In this document: one piece after another, positions 20,767 through 30,920 of the stretch | How the letters are laid out: each line of letters begins with the position of its first letter | How positions within the stretch are numbered: the stretch's first letter is position 1 | Assembly (NCBI GenBank): GCA_001516065.1 | Contig: LOEV01000114.1 | Coordinates: 1 to 32,644 of the forward strand | Length of the DNA stretch: 32,644 bases | Direction: 5' to 3' | Source of the DNA: Alphaproteobacteria bacterium BRH_c36 | Lineage (GTDB): Bacteria > Pseudomonadota > Alphaproteobacteria > Rhizobiales > Hyphomicrobiaceae | Notes under the pieces: generated by a model | What the model was told of the DNA's origin: nothing | What the model saw: the letters and a program-made list of their open reading frames with translations, nothing else | Databases searched by the model: none | Translations under genes and position numbers: made by a program

Positions 20767-20988
20767 ATGGCCAAAGACGAAAAGACATCTGCAGCGGTCG
20801 CTTCGATCGCCAGCAAGGCAATGAAAGACCCCTCTTCTGTGTCGCCCGCAGAGATCAAGAAGCTTGCGGCTTCGGCGCTGACGCAGGCGGTCGACAAGCC
20901 AAAAGCCGCAGCCAAGGCACCCGCCAAGAAGGCTGCCGCCAAGCCGGCTGCCAAGAAAGCCCCCGCCAAGAAGGCCAAGAAGGCATGA
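20767..20988 (+). CDS. Small histone H1-like protein with Lys/Ala/Pro-rich C-terminal tail
   Basis: MAKDEKTSAAVASIASKAMKDPSSVSPAEIKKLAASALTQAVDKPKAAAKAPAKKAAAKPAAKKAPAKKAKKA; followed by a terminator-like hairpin at 21041. Confidence 0.8.
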   Translation: MAKDEKTSAAVASIASKAMKDPSSVSPAEIKKLAASALTQAVDKPKAAAKAPAKKAAAKPAAKKAPAKKAKKA

Positions 20989-21040
20989 GCCGGCGACAGC
21001 CTGATTTGCCGCGAGATCGGCGATCACGGCGAGAAGAACG

Positions 21041-21070
21041 AGAGGGGCCGCGCGCCCCTCTATTTTGTTT
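21041..21070 (+). terminator. Intrinsic terminator downstream of the H1-like gene
   Basis: agaggggc-cgcgc-gcccctct followed by attttgttt. Confidence 0.8.
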
Positions 21071-21173
21071 CTGCAGTCAGATGCCGCTTGCCGGGATCTT
21101 CCGCAAAGACGCAAGTTCAATTCTCAAGCTTGCGTCCAGCCCCGCACACGACTAGAAGAACTTTTCCCTGACC

Positions 21174-21248
21174 GGGCGGTTAGCTCAGTGGTAGAGCGCC
21201 TCGTTTACACCGAGGATGTCGGGAGTTCGACCCTCTCACCGCCCACCA
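21174..21248 (+). tRNA. tRNA-Val (anticodon TAC)
   Basis: GGGCGGTTAGCTCAGTGGTAGAGC, anticodon arm CCTCG-TTTACAC-CGAGG, GAGTTCGACCCTC, encoded CCA. Confidence 0.95.
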
Positions 21249-21623
21249 TTTACTTTGGCGCTTCAGATGCCCACCGCTCCCGTTGGTCGCGGCATCCTCG
21301 CACTGACGCCTCCGCCTGGGCGGCGCGCGTTTCTTTCGACCCTCGGACAAGTCGGTGTTGGAGATGCGCCGTGTTGCCGCCCTCACATACAGCTTCCGGA
21401 CAAAAGAACTCCCGGCAGCACGGCTGCGACCGTAGCCCCGGCCGAACAGGCCCCCCTGTTCCCTGTGGCACTTCTCCCACGCAACGAATCGGTTCAGGCT
21501 GCGTTCAAGTGGTTTCCACCAGAAATGAACAACCAGTGGAAAAGGCTTGATTGCCACTCCGGCGCGCCAGCGCGTTTCGCGCAGTATGCGGCCACGGCGG
21601 AGGTAACTGCGGAGTAGATCAGC

Positions 21624-21836
21624 ATGACGGACGTGAAGGACACCTCAAGAGACACGAGCGAAGTGATCGCAGCGGCGGGCGCTACCGACCTACCAGCGCT
21701 CGACGGCAGCGTCGACGCGCTTGTGGCCAACCTCCGCGCCGCCAAGGAACAGCTTGCCGCGCTGCTGCGCGCTACCGATCACACGCCCTCAAAGGCCGTC
21801 GACGACGCTGCCGAATCGGATCGTTCGGCAGCCTAG
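21624..21836 (+). CDS. Hypothetical small protein (70 aa)
   Basis: ATG with upstream purine-rich ggag; acidic/Ala-rich protein MTDVKDTSRDTSEVIAAAGATDLPALDGSVDALVANLRAAKEQLAALLRATDH, between two tRNA genes. Confidence 0.45.
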   Translation: MTDVKDTSRDTSEVIAAAGATDLPALDGSVDALVANLRAAKEQLAALLRATDHTPSKAVDDAAESDRSAA

Positions 21837-21927
21837 TTCGGCTTCATCTATCTCCTTGACTTGCCCTCCGATACCACGTAGATCGGACGGCCTGAACAGC
21901 GCGCCGCCTGCGGCGCGCATTTCGATT

Positions 21928-22004
<77 letters not shown>

Positions 22005-22216
22005 GTCGTCCAGACTGGCCGTGACCTGCAATTTCCTTCAAAAATGCCAGGCTTTCGACGGTTGCCGCCCCTTAGTGGAGCGACATGCTGGACGGTTTAC
22101 GTAAGCCCAATTGCGTGTTCTTTTCGAACCCTGTAGAGGCTTGGGAGGATTGCGAGCGCCGCCGCGCAGCAGTGATGTGTGGCGGATCTGGAGTGCGAGC
22201 CGGAGCGAAACCTGAA

Positions 22217-22582
22217 ATGAACCAATTGCTTCTCGATTATCTGCCGATCGTCGTCTTTCTGGGGATCGCCCTGGTCATTGCCGGCGCTCTCGTTATCGCG
22301 CCTTTTCTGATCGCGATCCGCAATCCCGATCCAGAGAAGGTATCTGCCTACGAGTGCGGATTTGCCGCCTTCGACGACGCCCGCATGAAGTTCGACGTGC
22401 GCTTTTATCTCGTCTGCCTGCTGTTCATCATCTTCGACCTCGAAATCGCATTCCTGTTTCCCTGGGCAGCGGCCTTCCGCGACATCGGTCTGTTCGGGTT
22501 CTGGTCGATGATGGTGTTCCTGGTGGTTCTGACTATCGGCTTCATCTATGAATGGAAAAAGGGTGCTCTCGAATGGGATTGA
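22217..22582 (+). CDS. nuoA: NADH-quinone oxidoreductase subunit A
   Basis: [82 protein letters not shown]. Confidence 0.97.
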   Translation: MNQLLLDYLPIVVFLGIALVIAGALVIAPFLIAIRNPDPEKVSAYECGFAAFDDARMKFDVRFYLVCLLFIIFDLEIAFLFPWAAAFRDIGLFGFWSMMVFLVVLTIGFIYEWKKGALEWD

Positions 22583-23139
22583 TCCTGCCGCCTCAAGTCC
22601 AGTTCGATAAGGCCCGCGAAGGCGCGGGCGGCGGTGACGTTCGCCCTGACCCATACTTCACCCAGATCAACAACGAACTGGCCGACAAGGGTTTCCTCGT
22701 CACCACGACCGACGACCTCATCAACTGGGCGCGAACCGGCTCCTTGATGTGGATGACGTTCGGTCTGGCCTGTTGCGCCGTGGAGATGATGCAGGCCTCG
22801 ATGCCGCGCTACGATCTCGAGCGCTTTGGCTTTGCCCCGCGCGCCTCCCCGCGCCAGTCCGACGTGATGATCGTCGCCGGCACGTTGACCAACAAGATGG
22901 CGCCAGCCCTGCGCAAGGTCTACGACCAGATGCCGGAACCGCGCTACGTCATCTCCATGGGATCGTGCGCTAACGGCGGCGGCTATTACCACTATTCCTA
23001 TTCGGTGGTGCGTGGCTGCGACCGCATCGTGCCGGTCGATATCTATGTACCGGGCTGCCCGCCGACCGCCGAGGCGCTGCTCTACGGCGTGCTGCTGCTG
23101 CAACGCAAGATCCGCCGTACTGGTACCATCGCCCGCTGA
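22573..23139 (+). CDS. nuoB: NADH-quinone oxidoreductase subunit B
   Basis: [15 protein letters not shown] (Fe-S cysteines), [48 protein letters not shown]; overlaps nuoA. Confidence 0.98.
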   Translation: MGLILPPQVQFDKAREGAGGGDVRPDPYFTQINNELADKGFLVTTTDDLINWARTGSLMWMTFGLACCAVEMMQASMPRYDLERFGFAPRASPRQSDVMIVAGTLTNKMAPALRKVYDQMPEPRYVISMGSCANGGGYYHYSYSVVRGCDRIVPVDIYVPGCPPTAEALLYGVLLLQRKIRRTGTIAR

Positions 23140-23184
23140 GTCCGGGTCTGCAAAGAGAAGATTAGGCGAGGAGTTAAAGCCGCG

Positions 23185-23817
23185 ATGGCGCAAACCATTG
23201 ACGACACGCTGGTGGATCTCGCTGAAACCCACCTGCCAAACAAGATGGCGACGGCTTTTCTGGGGGCCAGCATCCGCCACGGCGAACTGACCATAAACGT
23301 CGCCCGCGAGCACATAACACAGGTGCTGAAATTTCTTCGCGACGACAGCCGCTGCCGCTGTGAAGTTCTGATCGATATCTGCGGCGTTGACTGGCCGGCC
23401 CGCGAGAACCGGTTTGACGTCGTTTATCACCTGCTTAGCCCGCGCAATAACATGCGCATCCGCGTCAAACTTCAGACCAACGAGAACGCCCCGGTGCCGA
23501 GTGCGGTCGACGTGTTCCCGGCCGCCAACTGGTTCGAGCGCGAAGCCTACGACATGTACGGCATTTTGTTCTCCGGCCATCCCGACCTGCGTCGGTTGCT
23601 GACCGACTATGGCTTCCAGGGCTATCCCCTGCGCAAGGACTTCCCGCTGACGGGCTACGTCGAGGTCCGCTACGACGATGAGAAGAAGCGGGTTGTCTAC
23701 GAACCAGTCAAACTCACCCAAGAATTCCGTTCCTTCGATTTCGAAAGCCCATGGGAGGGAGCCGACTATCAACTCCCCGGCGATGAAAAAGCGAGCGGCG
23801 GAGCAGGCAAAGGTTGA
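23185..23817 (+). CDS. nuoC: NADH-quinone oxidoreductase subunit C
   Basis: [91 protein letters not shown]. Confidence 0.98.
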   Translation: MAQTIDDTLVDLAETHLPNKMATAFLGASIRHGELTINVAREHITQVLKFLRDDSRCRCEVLIDICGVDWPARENRFDVVYHLLSPRNNMRIRVKLQTNENAPVPSAVDVFPAANWFEREAYDMYGILFSGHPDLRRLLTDYGFQGYPLRKDFPLTGYVEVRYDDEKKRVVYEPVKLTQEFRSFDFESPWEGADYQLPGDEKASGGAGKG

Positions 23818-23819
23818 AG

Positions 23820-24257
23820 ATGAAGCCAACGCTGCAGCCAGGTATGCGTGCAGAATTCCGGTTTGCGGTACCGGCGACCAAAACGGTCCCTGCGCTCTAT
23901 CCGGAGGCTCCTGAGTTCCAGGACATGCCGGCGGTGTTCGCGACAGGTTTCCACGTCGGCCTGATGGAATGGGCTGCCCTCAAGGTGCTGGCCCCGCACA
24001 TGGACGAAGGCGAAGGCTCGCTTGGTATCCACGTCGACGTCTCGCATTCGGCTGCAACGCTACCCGGACAGACGATTACGGTCAGTGCCGAATGCACGAA
24101 GATCGAGGGTCGCCGCATTTCATTTGCGGTGAAGGCCCACGACGGTATCGACACAATAGGCGAGGGCACCCACCAGCGCATGGTGGTGCCGTGGGACAGG
24201 TTCAAGGCGCGTGTCAATCAGAAGGCCGCGGCGGCGGGAGTTGCGGGGTTCGAGTGA
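23820..24257 (+). CDS. Thioesterase-like (FlK-type hotdog-fold) protein
   Basis: 145 aa. FPEAPEF-like PALYPEAPEFQDMPAVFATGFHVGLMEWAALKVLAPHMDEGEGSLGIHVDVSHSAATLPGQTITVSAECTKIEGRRISFAVKAHDGIDTIGEGTHQRMVV, typical of FlK-like thioesterases. Confidence 0.75.
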   Translation: MKPTLQPGMRAEFRFAVPATKTVPALYPEAPEFQDMPAVFATGFHVGLMEWAALKVLAPHMDEGEGSLGIHVDVSHSAATLPGQTITVSAECTKIEGRRISFAVKAHDGIDTIGEGTHQRMVVPWDRFKARVNQKAAAAGVAGFE

Positions 24258-24278
24258 GCCTGCAGAGCGAGAGAGAAA

Positions 24279-25469
24279 ATGGCCGAAACAGATATCCGCC
24301 AGTTCAACATCAACTTCGGGCCGCAGCACCCGGCAGCCCATGGCGTGCTGCGCCTCGTGCTCGAACTTGACGGCGAGGTTGTTGAGCGCGTCGACCCGCA
24401 TGTCGGGCTCCTGCATCGCGGCACCGAAAAGCTGATCGAGTATAAGACCTACCTGCAGGCGATCGGCTATTTCGACCGCCTCGATTACGTCGCGCCGATG
24501 AACCAGGAGCACGCCTTCTGCATGGCCGCCGAAAGGCTGCTCGGCCTCGAGATTCCTGCTCGCGGTTCCTACATCCGCGTTCTTTATTCCGAGATCGGCC
24601 GCATTCTTTCTCACCTGCTCAACGTCACGACGCAGGCCATGGACGTCGGCGCACTGACACCGCCGCTCTGGGGCTTCGAAGAACGCGAAAAGCTGATGGT
24701 GTTCTATGAGCGGGCATCGGGCTCGCGCATGCACGCGAAGTATTTCCGCATCGGCGGTGTTCACCAGGATCTGCCGCCCGAATTGATCGACGACATCTAC
24801 GACTGGTGCGATCCGTTCCTGAAAGTCTGCGACGATATAGAGGGGCTTCTCACAAACAACCGCATCTTCAAGCAGCGCAACGTTGACATCGGTGTTGTCT
24901 CGCTGAAGGAAGCCTTCGACCTCGGTTTCTCCGGCGTCATGGTGCGCGGCTCGGGCGCGGCCTGGGACCTGCGAAAGTCACAGCCCTACGAACGCTACGA
25001 TGAGTTCGACTTCGATATTCCGATCGGCAAGAACGGCGACTGTTACGACCGCTATCTGATCCGCATGGAAGAGATGCGCCAGTCGGTCCGCATCATGAAG
25101 GCGGCATGCGATAAGCTCCGGTCCATCAGCGGTGACGGACCCTTTTCGACCGAGGACAAGAAGGTCGTGCCGCCCAAGCGCGGCGAAATGAAACGCTCGA
25201 TGGAAGCGCTCATACATCACTTCAAGCTCTACACCGAGGGCGTTCATGTCCCCGAGGGCGAGGTTTACGCCTGCGTCGAAGCCCCCAAGGGCGAATTCGG
25301 CGTCTATCTCGTTTCGGACGGTTCGAACAAACCCTACCGCTGCAAGATCCGCGCGCCCGGGTTCCCGCATCTGGCCGCAATGGACCACATGAACCGCGGC
25401 CATATGCTGGCCGACGTCTCCGCCATCCTCGGTTCACTGGATATCGTGTTCGGTGAGATCGACAGGTAG
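24279..25469 (+). CDS. nuoD: NADH-quinone oxidoreductase subunit D
   Basis: [73 protein letters not shown]-terminal DIVFGEIDR. Confidence 0.99.
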   Translation: MAETDIRQFNINFGPQHPAAHGVLRLVLELDGEVVERVDPHVGLLHRGTEKLIEYKTYLQAIGYFDRLDYVAPMNQEHAFCMAAERLLGLEIPARGSYIRVLYSEIGRILSHLLNVTTQAMDVGALTPPLWGFEEREKLMVFYERASGSRMHAKYFRIGGVHQDLPPELIDDIYDWCDPFLKVCDDIEGLLTNNRIFKQRNVDIGVVSLKEAFDLGFSGVMVRGSGAAWDLRKSQPYERYDEFDFDIPIGKNGDCYDRYLIRMEEMRQSVRIMKAACDKLRSISGDGPFSTEDKKVVPPKRGEMKRSMEALIHHFKLYTEGVHVPEGEVYACVEAPKGEFGVYLVSDGSNKPYRCKIRAPGFPHLAAMDHMNRGHMLADVSAILGSLDIVFGEIDR

Positions 25470-25552
25470 GCGGTCGACCCGAGTGGCGGCCGCGAAGTAC
25501 GCGACCCGGCGGTGCAAGTGCACACGCGTTCTTTTGCGCGCGCAAAACGGTC

Positions 25553-26290
25553 TCAGCTGACAATCACGATCACGACGCCGACTGCTAGCATGAGCGCCCA
25601 ACCCAGACGTTGGCGAAATCGCGGCTCCCCCAGCACTATTGCCGCAAGGATGACGGATACAGGGATTGAGATCTGACGGACCGCTACAACGAGCGCCGGA
25701 TCGCCCTTCATCTGGAACGCCTTCAGGATCAGGTAGTAGGAGCCGTAGGAGACGATGCTGGCCGTAGCAATACGCCAGGGCGCTGTCAGCCAGCTGCGGT
25801 AGATGGCACGAAGCGATTGGCTGTTGCGGTCGCGTCCGGTCAGCGCCAGCCCCAGCATCAATGCCGACACCAAGACATACACCCAGAAGACGAAGGGTGC
25901 AGGCTCCGCAATCTGCATGGCTGCGGCGTCGGCAAGCGCATAGACGGCCGAGGCGATCATCGCAGCCAGGGCCAAGAGCAGCGACCGGACGTTCTCGAAC
26001 AGCCCACCTCCGGATTGTTGCAGCAGGATTCCTGACGCGACGATGAGTAGAATTCCAAACAGCACCGACGTCGAATAGCTTTGGCCGAACAGTCCCCAGT
26101 TCACTGCGACGATGGCCAATGGCGAAGAACGAATGATCGGGTAGTAAACCGAAAGATGCCCGCCCTGAAGCGCTTCCAAGGTCCCGAAGTAATAGACCGC
26201 GAGTCCGGCAGCGGAAACGGCGGCCAGTCCCCAGGCCTCATGTGTCAAAGTGAGCCCCGTTCCGGTGGACAGGGACTGCGCAAAGGCCAA
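25553..26290 (-). CDS. EamA/DMT-family transporter (as called; the true N-terminus probably extends to about 26416)
   Basis: Multi-TM DMT protein (ALQGGHLSVYYPIIRSSPLAIVAVNWGLFGQ, GDPALVVAVRQISIPVSVILAAIVLGEPRFRQRLGWALMLAVGVVIVI). In-frame upstream sequence DHIVVSLVVLSAILHPCRDLVLKGVEEPLPAYLGVCLGWCVLAFAQ looks like TM1. Confidence 0.78.
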   Translation of the reverse strand: MAFAQSLSTGTGLTLTHEAWGLAAVSAAGLAVYYFGTLEALQGGHLSVYYPIIRSSPLAIVAVNWGLFGQSYSTSVLFGILLIVASGILLQQSGGGLFENVRSLLLALAAMIASAVYALADAAAMQIAEPAPFVFWVYVLVSALMLGLALTGRDRNSQSLRAIYRSWLTAPWRIATASIVSYGSYYLILKAFQMKGDPALVVAVRQISIPVSVILAAIVLGEPRFRQRLGWALMLAVGVVIVIVS

Positions 26291-26611
26291 AACGCACCAC
26301 CCAAGACATACACCCAGATAGGCGGGCAGTGGCTCCTCGACGCCCTTTAGGACGAGATCCCGGCAAGGGTGAAGTATGGCGGACAGAACGACGAGGGAAA
26401 CGACGATGTGGTCGATATCACTTGTCCTTCTACCAACGCTAGAGTCAGGGCATGTTCAGCAAAAACGTAGCGGGTTCTTGCCGAAGGCGAGCTTCAAAGA
26501 TGCAGTTCGCACATGTGGCAATACAAATCCTTCAGAAGCGCGGCCGCGAGTCCACTCCGCGATGCTTTTTACCGACGGCGAATATGCAGCCGGCGATCGA
26601 CATGCCAAGCC

Positions 26612-28132
26612 TTACATATTGGCGCGGATCAGCTGGTAGAGGATCGCCGACAGGGCGCCGGCCGCAGGCACCGTTATAAGCCAGGCGGCGACGACGACCG
26701 TGAAATGTTGACGCCTCACAAGTTTGCGCCGAATGAGTTCTGGGGCATCTCGCTTGACCTCAAGATCCTTGGCCGGAGGCACCCCCTTGCGTTCAAGATA
26801 TTCGCGCCGGACCCTGCTGTGGGTGATGTAGTACTCTCGAAAGAAACCGACTCCGAATACTGCGCCGACGGCAATGTGAGTCGAACTGACAGGAAGACCA
26901 AGAGCCGAGGCGATGATCACGGTAATGGCCGCCGAAAGAGCCACGCAGTATGCCCTGATGGGGTTCATCCGGGTGATGTTTTCCCCCACCATGCGGATGA
27001 GCTTGGGCCCGAACAGGAACAGGCCGATGCTGATCCCGAGTGCTCCAATCAGCATGACCCAGAACGGGATTTTTACATTGCCGGCAATGTTGCCCGTCTC
27101 GAGCGCATGCAGAATGCCGGCAAGCGGACCGATGGCATTGGCAACATCGTTGGCGCCGTGCGCAAATGACAAGAGCGCCGCTGAAAAGATCAACGGGATG
27201 TGAAACAGTTTACGCAGCGACTGATTGCGGTTTTCCATGCCCTCGGACTGTCGCGCAATGACTGGATTCAGAACGAGGTACGCTGCGACGAATACCCCGA
27301 ACGAAGTCGCGACGACCATTCCGGCCGATGGTATCCAGATTTGTTTGAAACCCTTTATCATAAGATAGGCGCCGAACGCCGAGCACATGCTGGCTATCAA
27401 TGCTGGCACCCACAGCCGGGCGGCGGCAATCTTATCGTCGCGGTATATGATATTGGCCTTGATGAACGCGAGGAACAACGCTGCGATGATCCCGCCCAGA
27501 ATTGGTGAAATCACCCAACTCAACGCGATGGCAGCCATCACTCCCCAATCGACGACGCCAAATCCGACCGCGGAAACGCCCGCTCCAACGACGCCTCCAA
27601 CCACGGCGTGCGTCGTCGAGACCGGTGCTCCAACGTACGTGGCAATATTGACCCATACCGCCGAGGCGCACAGCGCCGCCAACATGGCTGCGATGAAATC
27701 CTGACTGTTGGCGACTTGGGCTGGATCAATGATGCCTTTGGAGATCGTCTTGACGACGTCGCCGCCCGCGATCAGCGCACCCGCGCTTTCGCAGACGGCG
27801 GCAATAATGAGCGCCCCCATCATAGTCAACGCTCGCGATCCCACTGCGGGCCCGACATTGTTGGCGACATCATTGGCGCCGATGTTGAGCGCCATGTAGC
27901 CGGCAAGGACGGCGGCAACCACCAGAATCACCGCCCCTGGTTGCGACCCGAAATAGAAGGCGGCAAAAGCGGCGATCACACACAGAAAAACGACCGCCAT
28001 CCCGATCGAGAACTGGTCTTTGCCGATCGCGCGGGTTGCGACCTCGATCCGCTCAAGCTTGCGCAAATCCTTGTCGATGGTCGATTTGCGCAAGCGGCCG
28101 ACGCCATGGTCAAAATTGTCGCCGGTGGTCAT
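26612..28132 (-). CDS. PiT-family inorganic phosphate transporter
   Basis: ALNIGANDVANNVGPAVGSRALT and SFAHGANDVANAIGPLAGI (duplicated PHO4 signatures), YVGAPVSTTHAVVGGVVGAG, GLPVSSTHIAVGAVFGVG. Start at MTTGDNFDHG. Confidence 0.95.
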   Translation of the reverse strand: MTTGDNFDHGVGRLRKSTIDKDLRKLERIEVATRAIGKDQFSIGMAVVFLCVIAAFAAFYFGSQPGAVILVVAAVLAGYMALNIGANDVANNVGPAVGSRALTMMGALIIAAVCESAGALIAGGDVVKTISKGIIDPAQVANSQDFIAAMLAALCASAVWVNIATYVGAPVSTTHAVVGGVVGAGVSAVGFGVVDWGVMAAIALSWVISPILGGIIAALFLAFIKANIIYRDDKIAAARLWVPALIASMCSAFGAYLMIKGFKQIWIPSAGMVVATSFGVFVAAYLVLNPVIARQSEGMENRNQSLRKLFHIPLIFSAALLSFAHGANDVANAIGPLAGILHALETGNIAGNVKIPFWVMLIGALGISIGLFLFGPKLIRMVGENITRMNPIRAYCVALSAAITVIIASALGLPVSSTHIAVGAVFGVGFFREYYITHSRVRREYLERKGVPPAKDLEVKRDAPELIRRKLVRRQHFTVVVAAWLITVPAAGALSAILYQLIRANM

Positions 28133-28427
28133 AGCGTTTCCGTTTTCTGCTGACTTTTGGGGAGACTTATGACAGCTTGTGTGGGCTGAACTCAAATGCT
28201 GCCGTGTATTTATACACTCCGATGACGTTATTGTTCCGCCAAGCGGTTGACGCCCAAGGCTCAGATCACCCTGAACGGCGGCTGACAATGCCGTTCAGGC
28301 TCCGTTCAAGGCAGTCCCGCCATTTTCCGAAACAAGCCGCTGGGGCGGCGAACACTACCTTCCGAGGTACTCGTCGGGTCGGGAACCGGACTTCCGATTT
28401 CCACGCTTCGTTTATGGAGACTGCAAA

Positions 28428-28781
28428 ATGTTGAAACTCATACTGGCTGCCGCGACCGCTGGCGTTCTGCTCGCTTCGTCCTACCTTCCGGCCGCCGCCC
28501 ACGACGACGGCACGATCGATGCCCGCCAGGAACGCCAGGCAGCAGCAATCGAACGCGGCCGCAAGAGTGGGGAGATAACCTGGCGCGAAGGCCTCAAGCT
28601 GCGCGCAGAGCAGCGCCGGATCGCCGCCCTCGAAGTTCACCTGCGCGCCAGCGGCGGGCACCTGACCTATCAGGAAGTCGAACGCCTCAATGCGGAACTC
28701 TACGAGGCACGCCGCAAGATCCGCGCCGAAAAGCGCGACGGCTACCGCCGCTGGTCGGCTCTGCCGCGCGTTGGGCGCTGA
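28428..28781 (+). CDS. Small secreted hypothetical protein
   Basis: 117 aa, N-terminal signal-like MLKLILAAATAGVLLASSYLPAAA, then a charged Arg/Glu-rich helical segment. Confidence 0.7.
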   Translation: MLKLILAAATAGVLLASSYLPAAAHDDGTIDARQERQAAAIERGRKSGEITWREGLKLRAEQRRIAALEVHLRASGGHLTYQEVERLNAELYEARRKIRAEKRDGYRRWSALPRVGR

Positions 28782-28879
28782 TACACGTTTCACGTGAATC
28801 CGTGACCGGACTTGAAAAAGCATGAGTTGCGGAGGGAGAGTGCGGGGTTCAGCCAAAAGTGCCGGACCCCGCATGCTTT

Positions 28880-29701
28880 TCATTCCCGCCAGTAGTCGGC
28901 GATCCAGCGGGCGGGCCCGAAACGTCGGCGCGTCGGTCGCAGATGCAGCCCGCCGGCGACGCGCTTGTTGCGCTGATGTTCGCCGCGCAGCGCGCTTTCG
29001 GGCGTGATTGATCCGTAGAACACGACGATTTTCCCGGTGACGGGTTTTTTCGGCGTCGTGAAGAACCGTATGACGCGATTGCTCGGCAGGCAGGCGATCG
29101 AGAAGGGAACGACCCACTCCTCCGGCCAGAACGAGGCTTCATCGACGGCCTTGGTGAGGAAGTTCTGCTCCTTTGAATCGTAGGTCTCGACGATCACCTC
29201 GGGCGGCGTCGCGTAGAATTTGTCGAGCACATTTGATTCCTGGCCGATGAAATAGCGAACGATGGAGCTGTTGCCGTAGCCGAGTTGGGGGTCCTTCCAT
29301 TCCCGGATGATGAGGAAGCGTCCCGGATGCGTGAAGAATGCGTCGATGTTGTCGATGATGACGACGTCGAGATCGAGAAACAGCGTCATGCCGTCGAGCC
29401 CGCCGAGCCCTTCGGCCATTAGCCCGAGCTTCGGCCAGTACTTGCCGAGCTTCTTGTCGAACGTCACCTCCGGCAGCGGCTGGCACTCGACTTCCGGCCG
29501 GATGCCGTCGGCGTGGTCCGTGAAGCAGACGAAGCGGACATTCCAGGTCGTATTGCGCTTGACCATCCCGAAAAGCCGGTTGACCCAGAACGCACCGTAG
29601 CGGTCGCCCCATTTCATGCAGACGACGTTGACGGCGCGTGCCACCTGTGCCGCTTCGAACTGGCCTTGCCAGCCCTTAACCGCCGTCCCCTGCGCTGCCA
29701 T
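28880..29701 (-). CDS. Glycosyltransferase-like protein (DXD-type)
   Basis: VNVVCMKWGDRYGAFWVNRLFGMVKRNTTWNVRFVCFTDHADGI, DGMTLFLDLDVVIIDNID (DXD-like), KIVVFYGSITPE. Start set at MAAQGTAVKG. Confidence 0.75.
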   Translation of the reverse strand: MAAQGTAVKGWQGQFEAAQVARAVNVVCMKWGDRYGAFWVNRLFGMVKRNTTWNVRFVCFTDHADGIRPEVECQPLPEVTFDKKLGKYWPKLGLMAEGLGGLDGMTLFLDLDVVIIDNIDAFFTHPGRFLIIREWKDPQLGYGNSSIVRYFIGQESNVLDKFYATPPEVIVETYDSKEQNFLTKAVDEASFWPEEWVVPFSIACLPSNRVIRFFTTPKKPVTGKIVVFYGSITPESALRGEHQRNKRVAGGLHLRPTRRRFGPARWIADYWRE

Positions 29702-29918
29702 TATTGCGATGCCTTCAGTTGCTGAATTGCCGATGGCCGGCAATTTGCGCGGCCAAGTCCGCTGCGGCAATCGGTTTTGCCAATCGATTTTGCTCTGCGC
29801 GCGTCGAATTCCCAATCAACCATGCTTCAAGCCGCCACGTCTATTAGCGGTTTGGTAAGCATCCGGCGGTTTTACTGGATCCGAAGCGAACCCGTGAGTG
29901 GATGAATGAGGCGGTCCC

Positions 29919-30920
29919 ATGAGCGCACTGCAAAGCTTTCCCTTCGACCTGATCGCCGAGCGCGGCAGCATCCGCGAGGCCGATGCCGCCGAACTGCGGC
30001 GCGCGGTCTACGAAGATGGCGGCATATCGCAGGAGGAAGCCGAACGTCTGATCGAGCTCAACGCGGACTGCCCGGTCCAGGCGGCAGAATGGTCAGATCT
30101 CTTCCGCGAGGCGCTGACCGACTTCATTGTCAACCAGTCCGAGCCGGAAGGCTATGTCACGCAGGAGAACGCTGACTGGCTGATCTCCCGCATCGCTCCA
30201 GACGGCCTGGTCAGGTCGCGCAAGGAGCTCGACCTTATCGTCCACATCATCGATCACGCACGCTGGTCGCCGGAAATCCTCGTCGCATTTGCCCTGGCGC
30301 AGGTCAGCCATGCTGTCAGAACCGGCGAAGGTCCACTGCGTTCCCATCACGAGGTCGCGACGATCGACGATGACGAAGTCGAATTGGTCCGCCGCATCAT
30401 TTATGCTTTCGGCGGCGACGGCAACATCGCCGTCACGCATACCGAAGCCGAAATGCTGTGCGACATCAACGACAGCCTCAAGACCGATACAGTCAACTCC
30501 GCCTGGGCGGAGCTTTATGTCAAGGCGATGGCTAACTGCCTACTGGCGAATTCCGGTTATTCCGTCCCTAGCCGGGAGGAAGCCTTGCGCAGCGAAGCCT
30601 GGCTCGATGAGGCGGCCGATCTGTCACCCATCGACATCATCAGATCGATCACCCGCCTGAGCCTCGACGATGTCATCGGCGGATACCGCAAGCAGAGCCG
30701 AGAGGAGTGCACGCTGACGCGCCTCGACCGCGAGTACCGCGAGCTTGTGACGGGCGAATCCCTTGACGCGAACGAAGCCGATTGGCTGGCCGCCCGGCTC
30801 GCCCGCGATGGCCAGCTGAGCCCCGCCGAAACCGCACTTATAGCCTACCTGAAGGAAGCGGACACCGAGATCGGCCCCCGCCTCGACGAAATCGTGGAGC
30901 GCCGGCTCAACGCCGCCTGA
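29919..30920 (+). CDS. Hypothetical protein with internal sequence repeats
   Basis: 333 aa. Repeated pattern: QENADWLISRIAPDGLVRSRKELDLIVHI / ANEADWLAARLARDGQLSPAETALIAYL, and GGISQEEAERLIELNA...AEWSDLFREALTDFI / GNIAVTHTEAEMLCDIND...SAWAELYVKAMANCL. Confidence 0.8.
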   Translation: MSALQSFPFDLIAERGSIREADAAELRRAVYEDGGISQEEAERLIELNADCPVQAAEWSDLFREALTDFIVNQSEPEGYVTQENADWLISRIAPDGLVRSRKELDLIVHIIDHARWSPEILVAFALAQVSHAVRTGEGPLRSHHEVATIDDDEVELVRRIIYAFGGDGNIAVTHTEAEMLCDINDSLKTDTVNSAWAELYVKAMANCLLANSGYSVPSREEALRSEAWLDEAADLSPIDIIRSITRLSLDDVIGGYRKQSREECTLTRLDREYRELVTGESLDANEADWLAARLARDGQLSPAETALIAYLKEADTEIGPRLDEIVERRLNAA

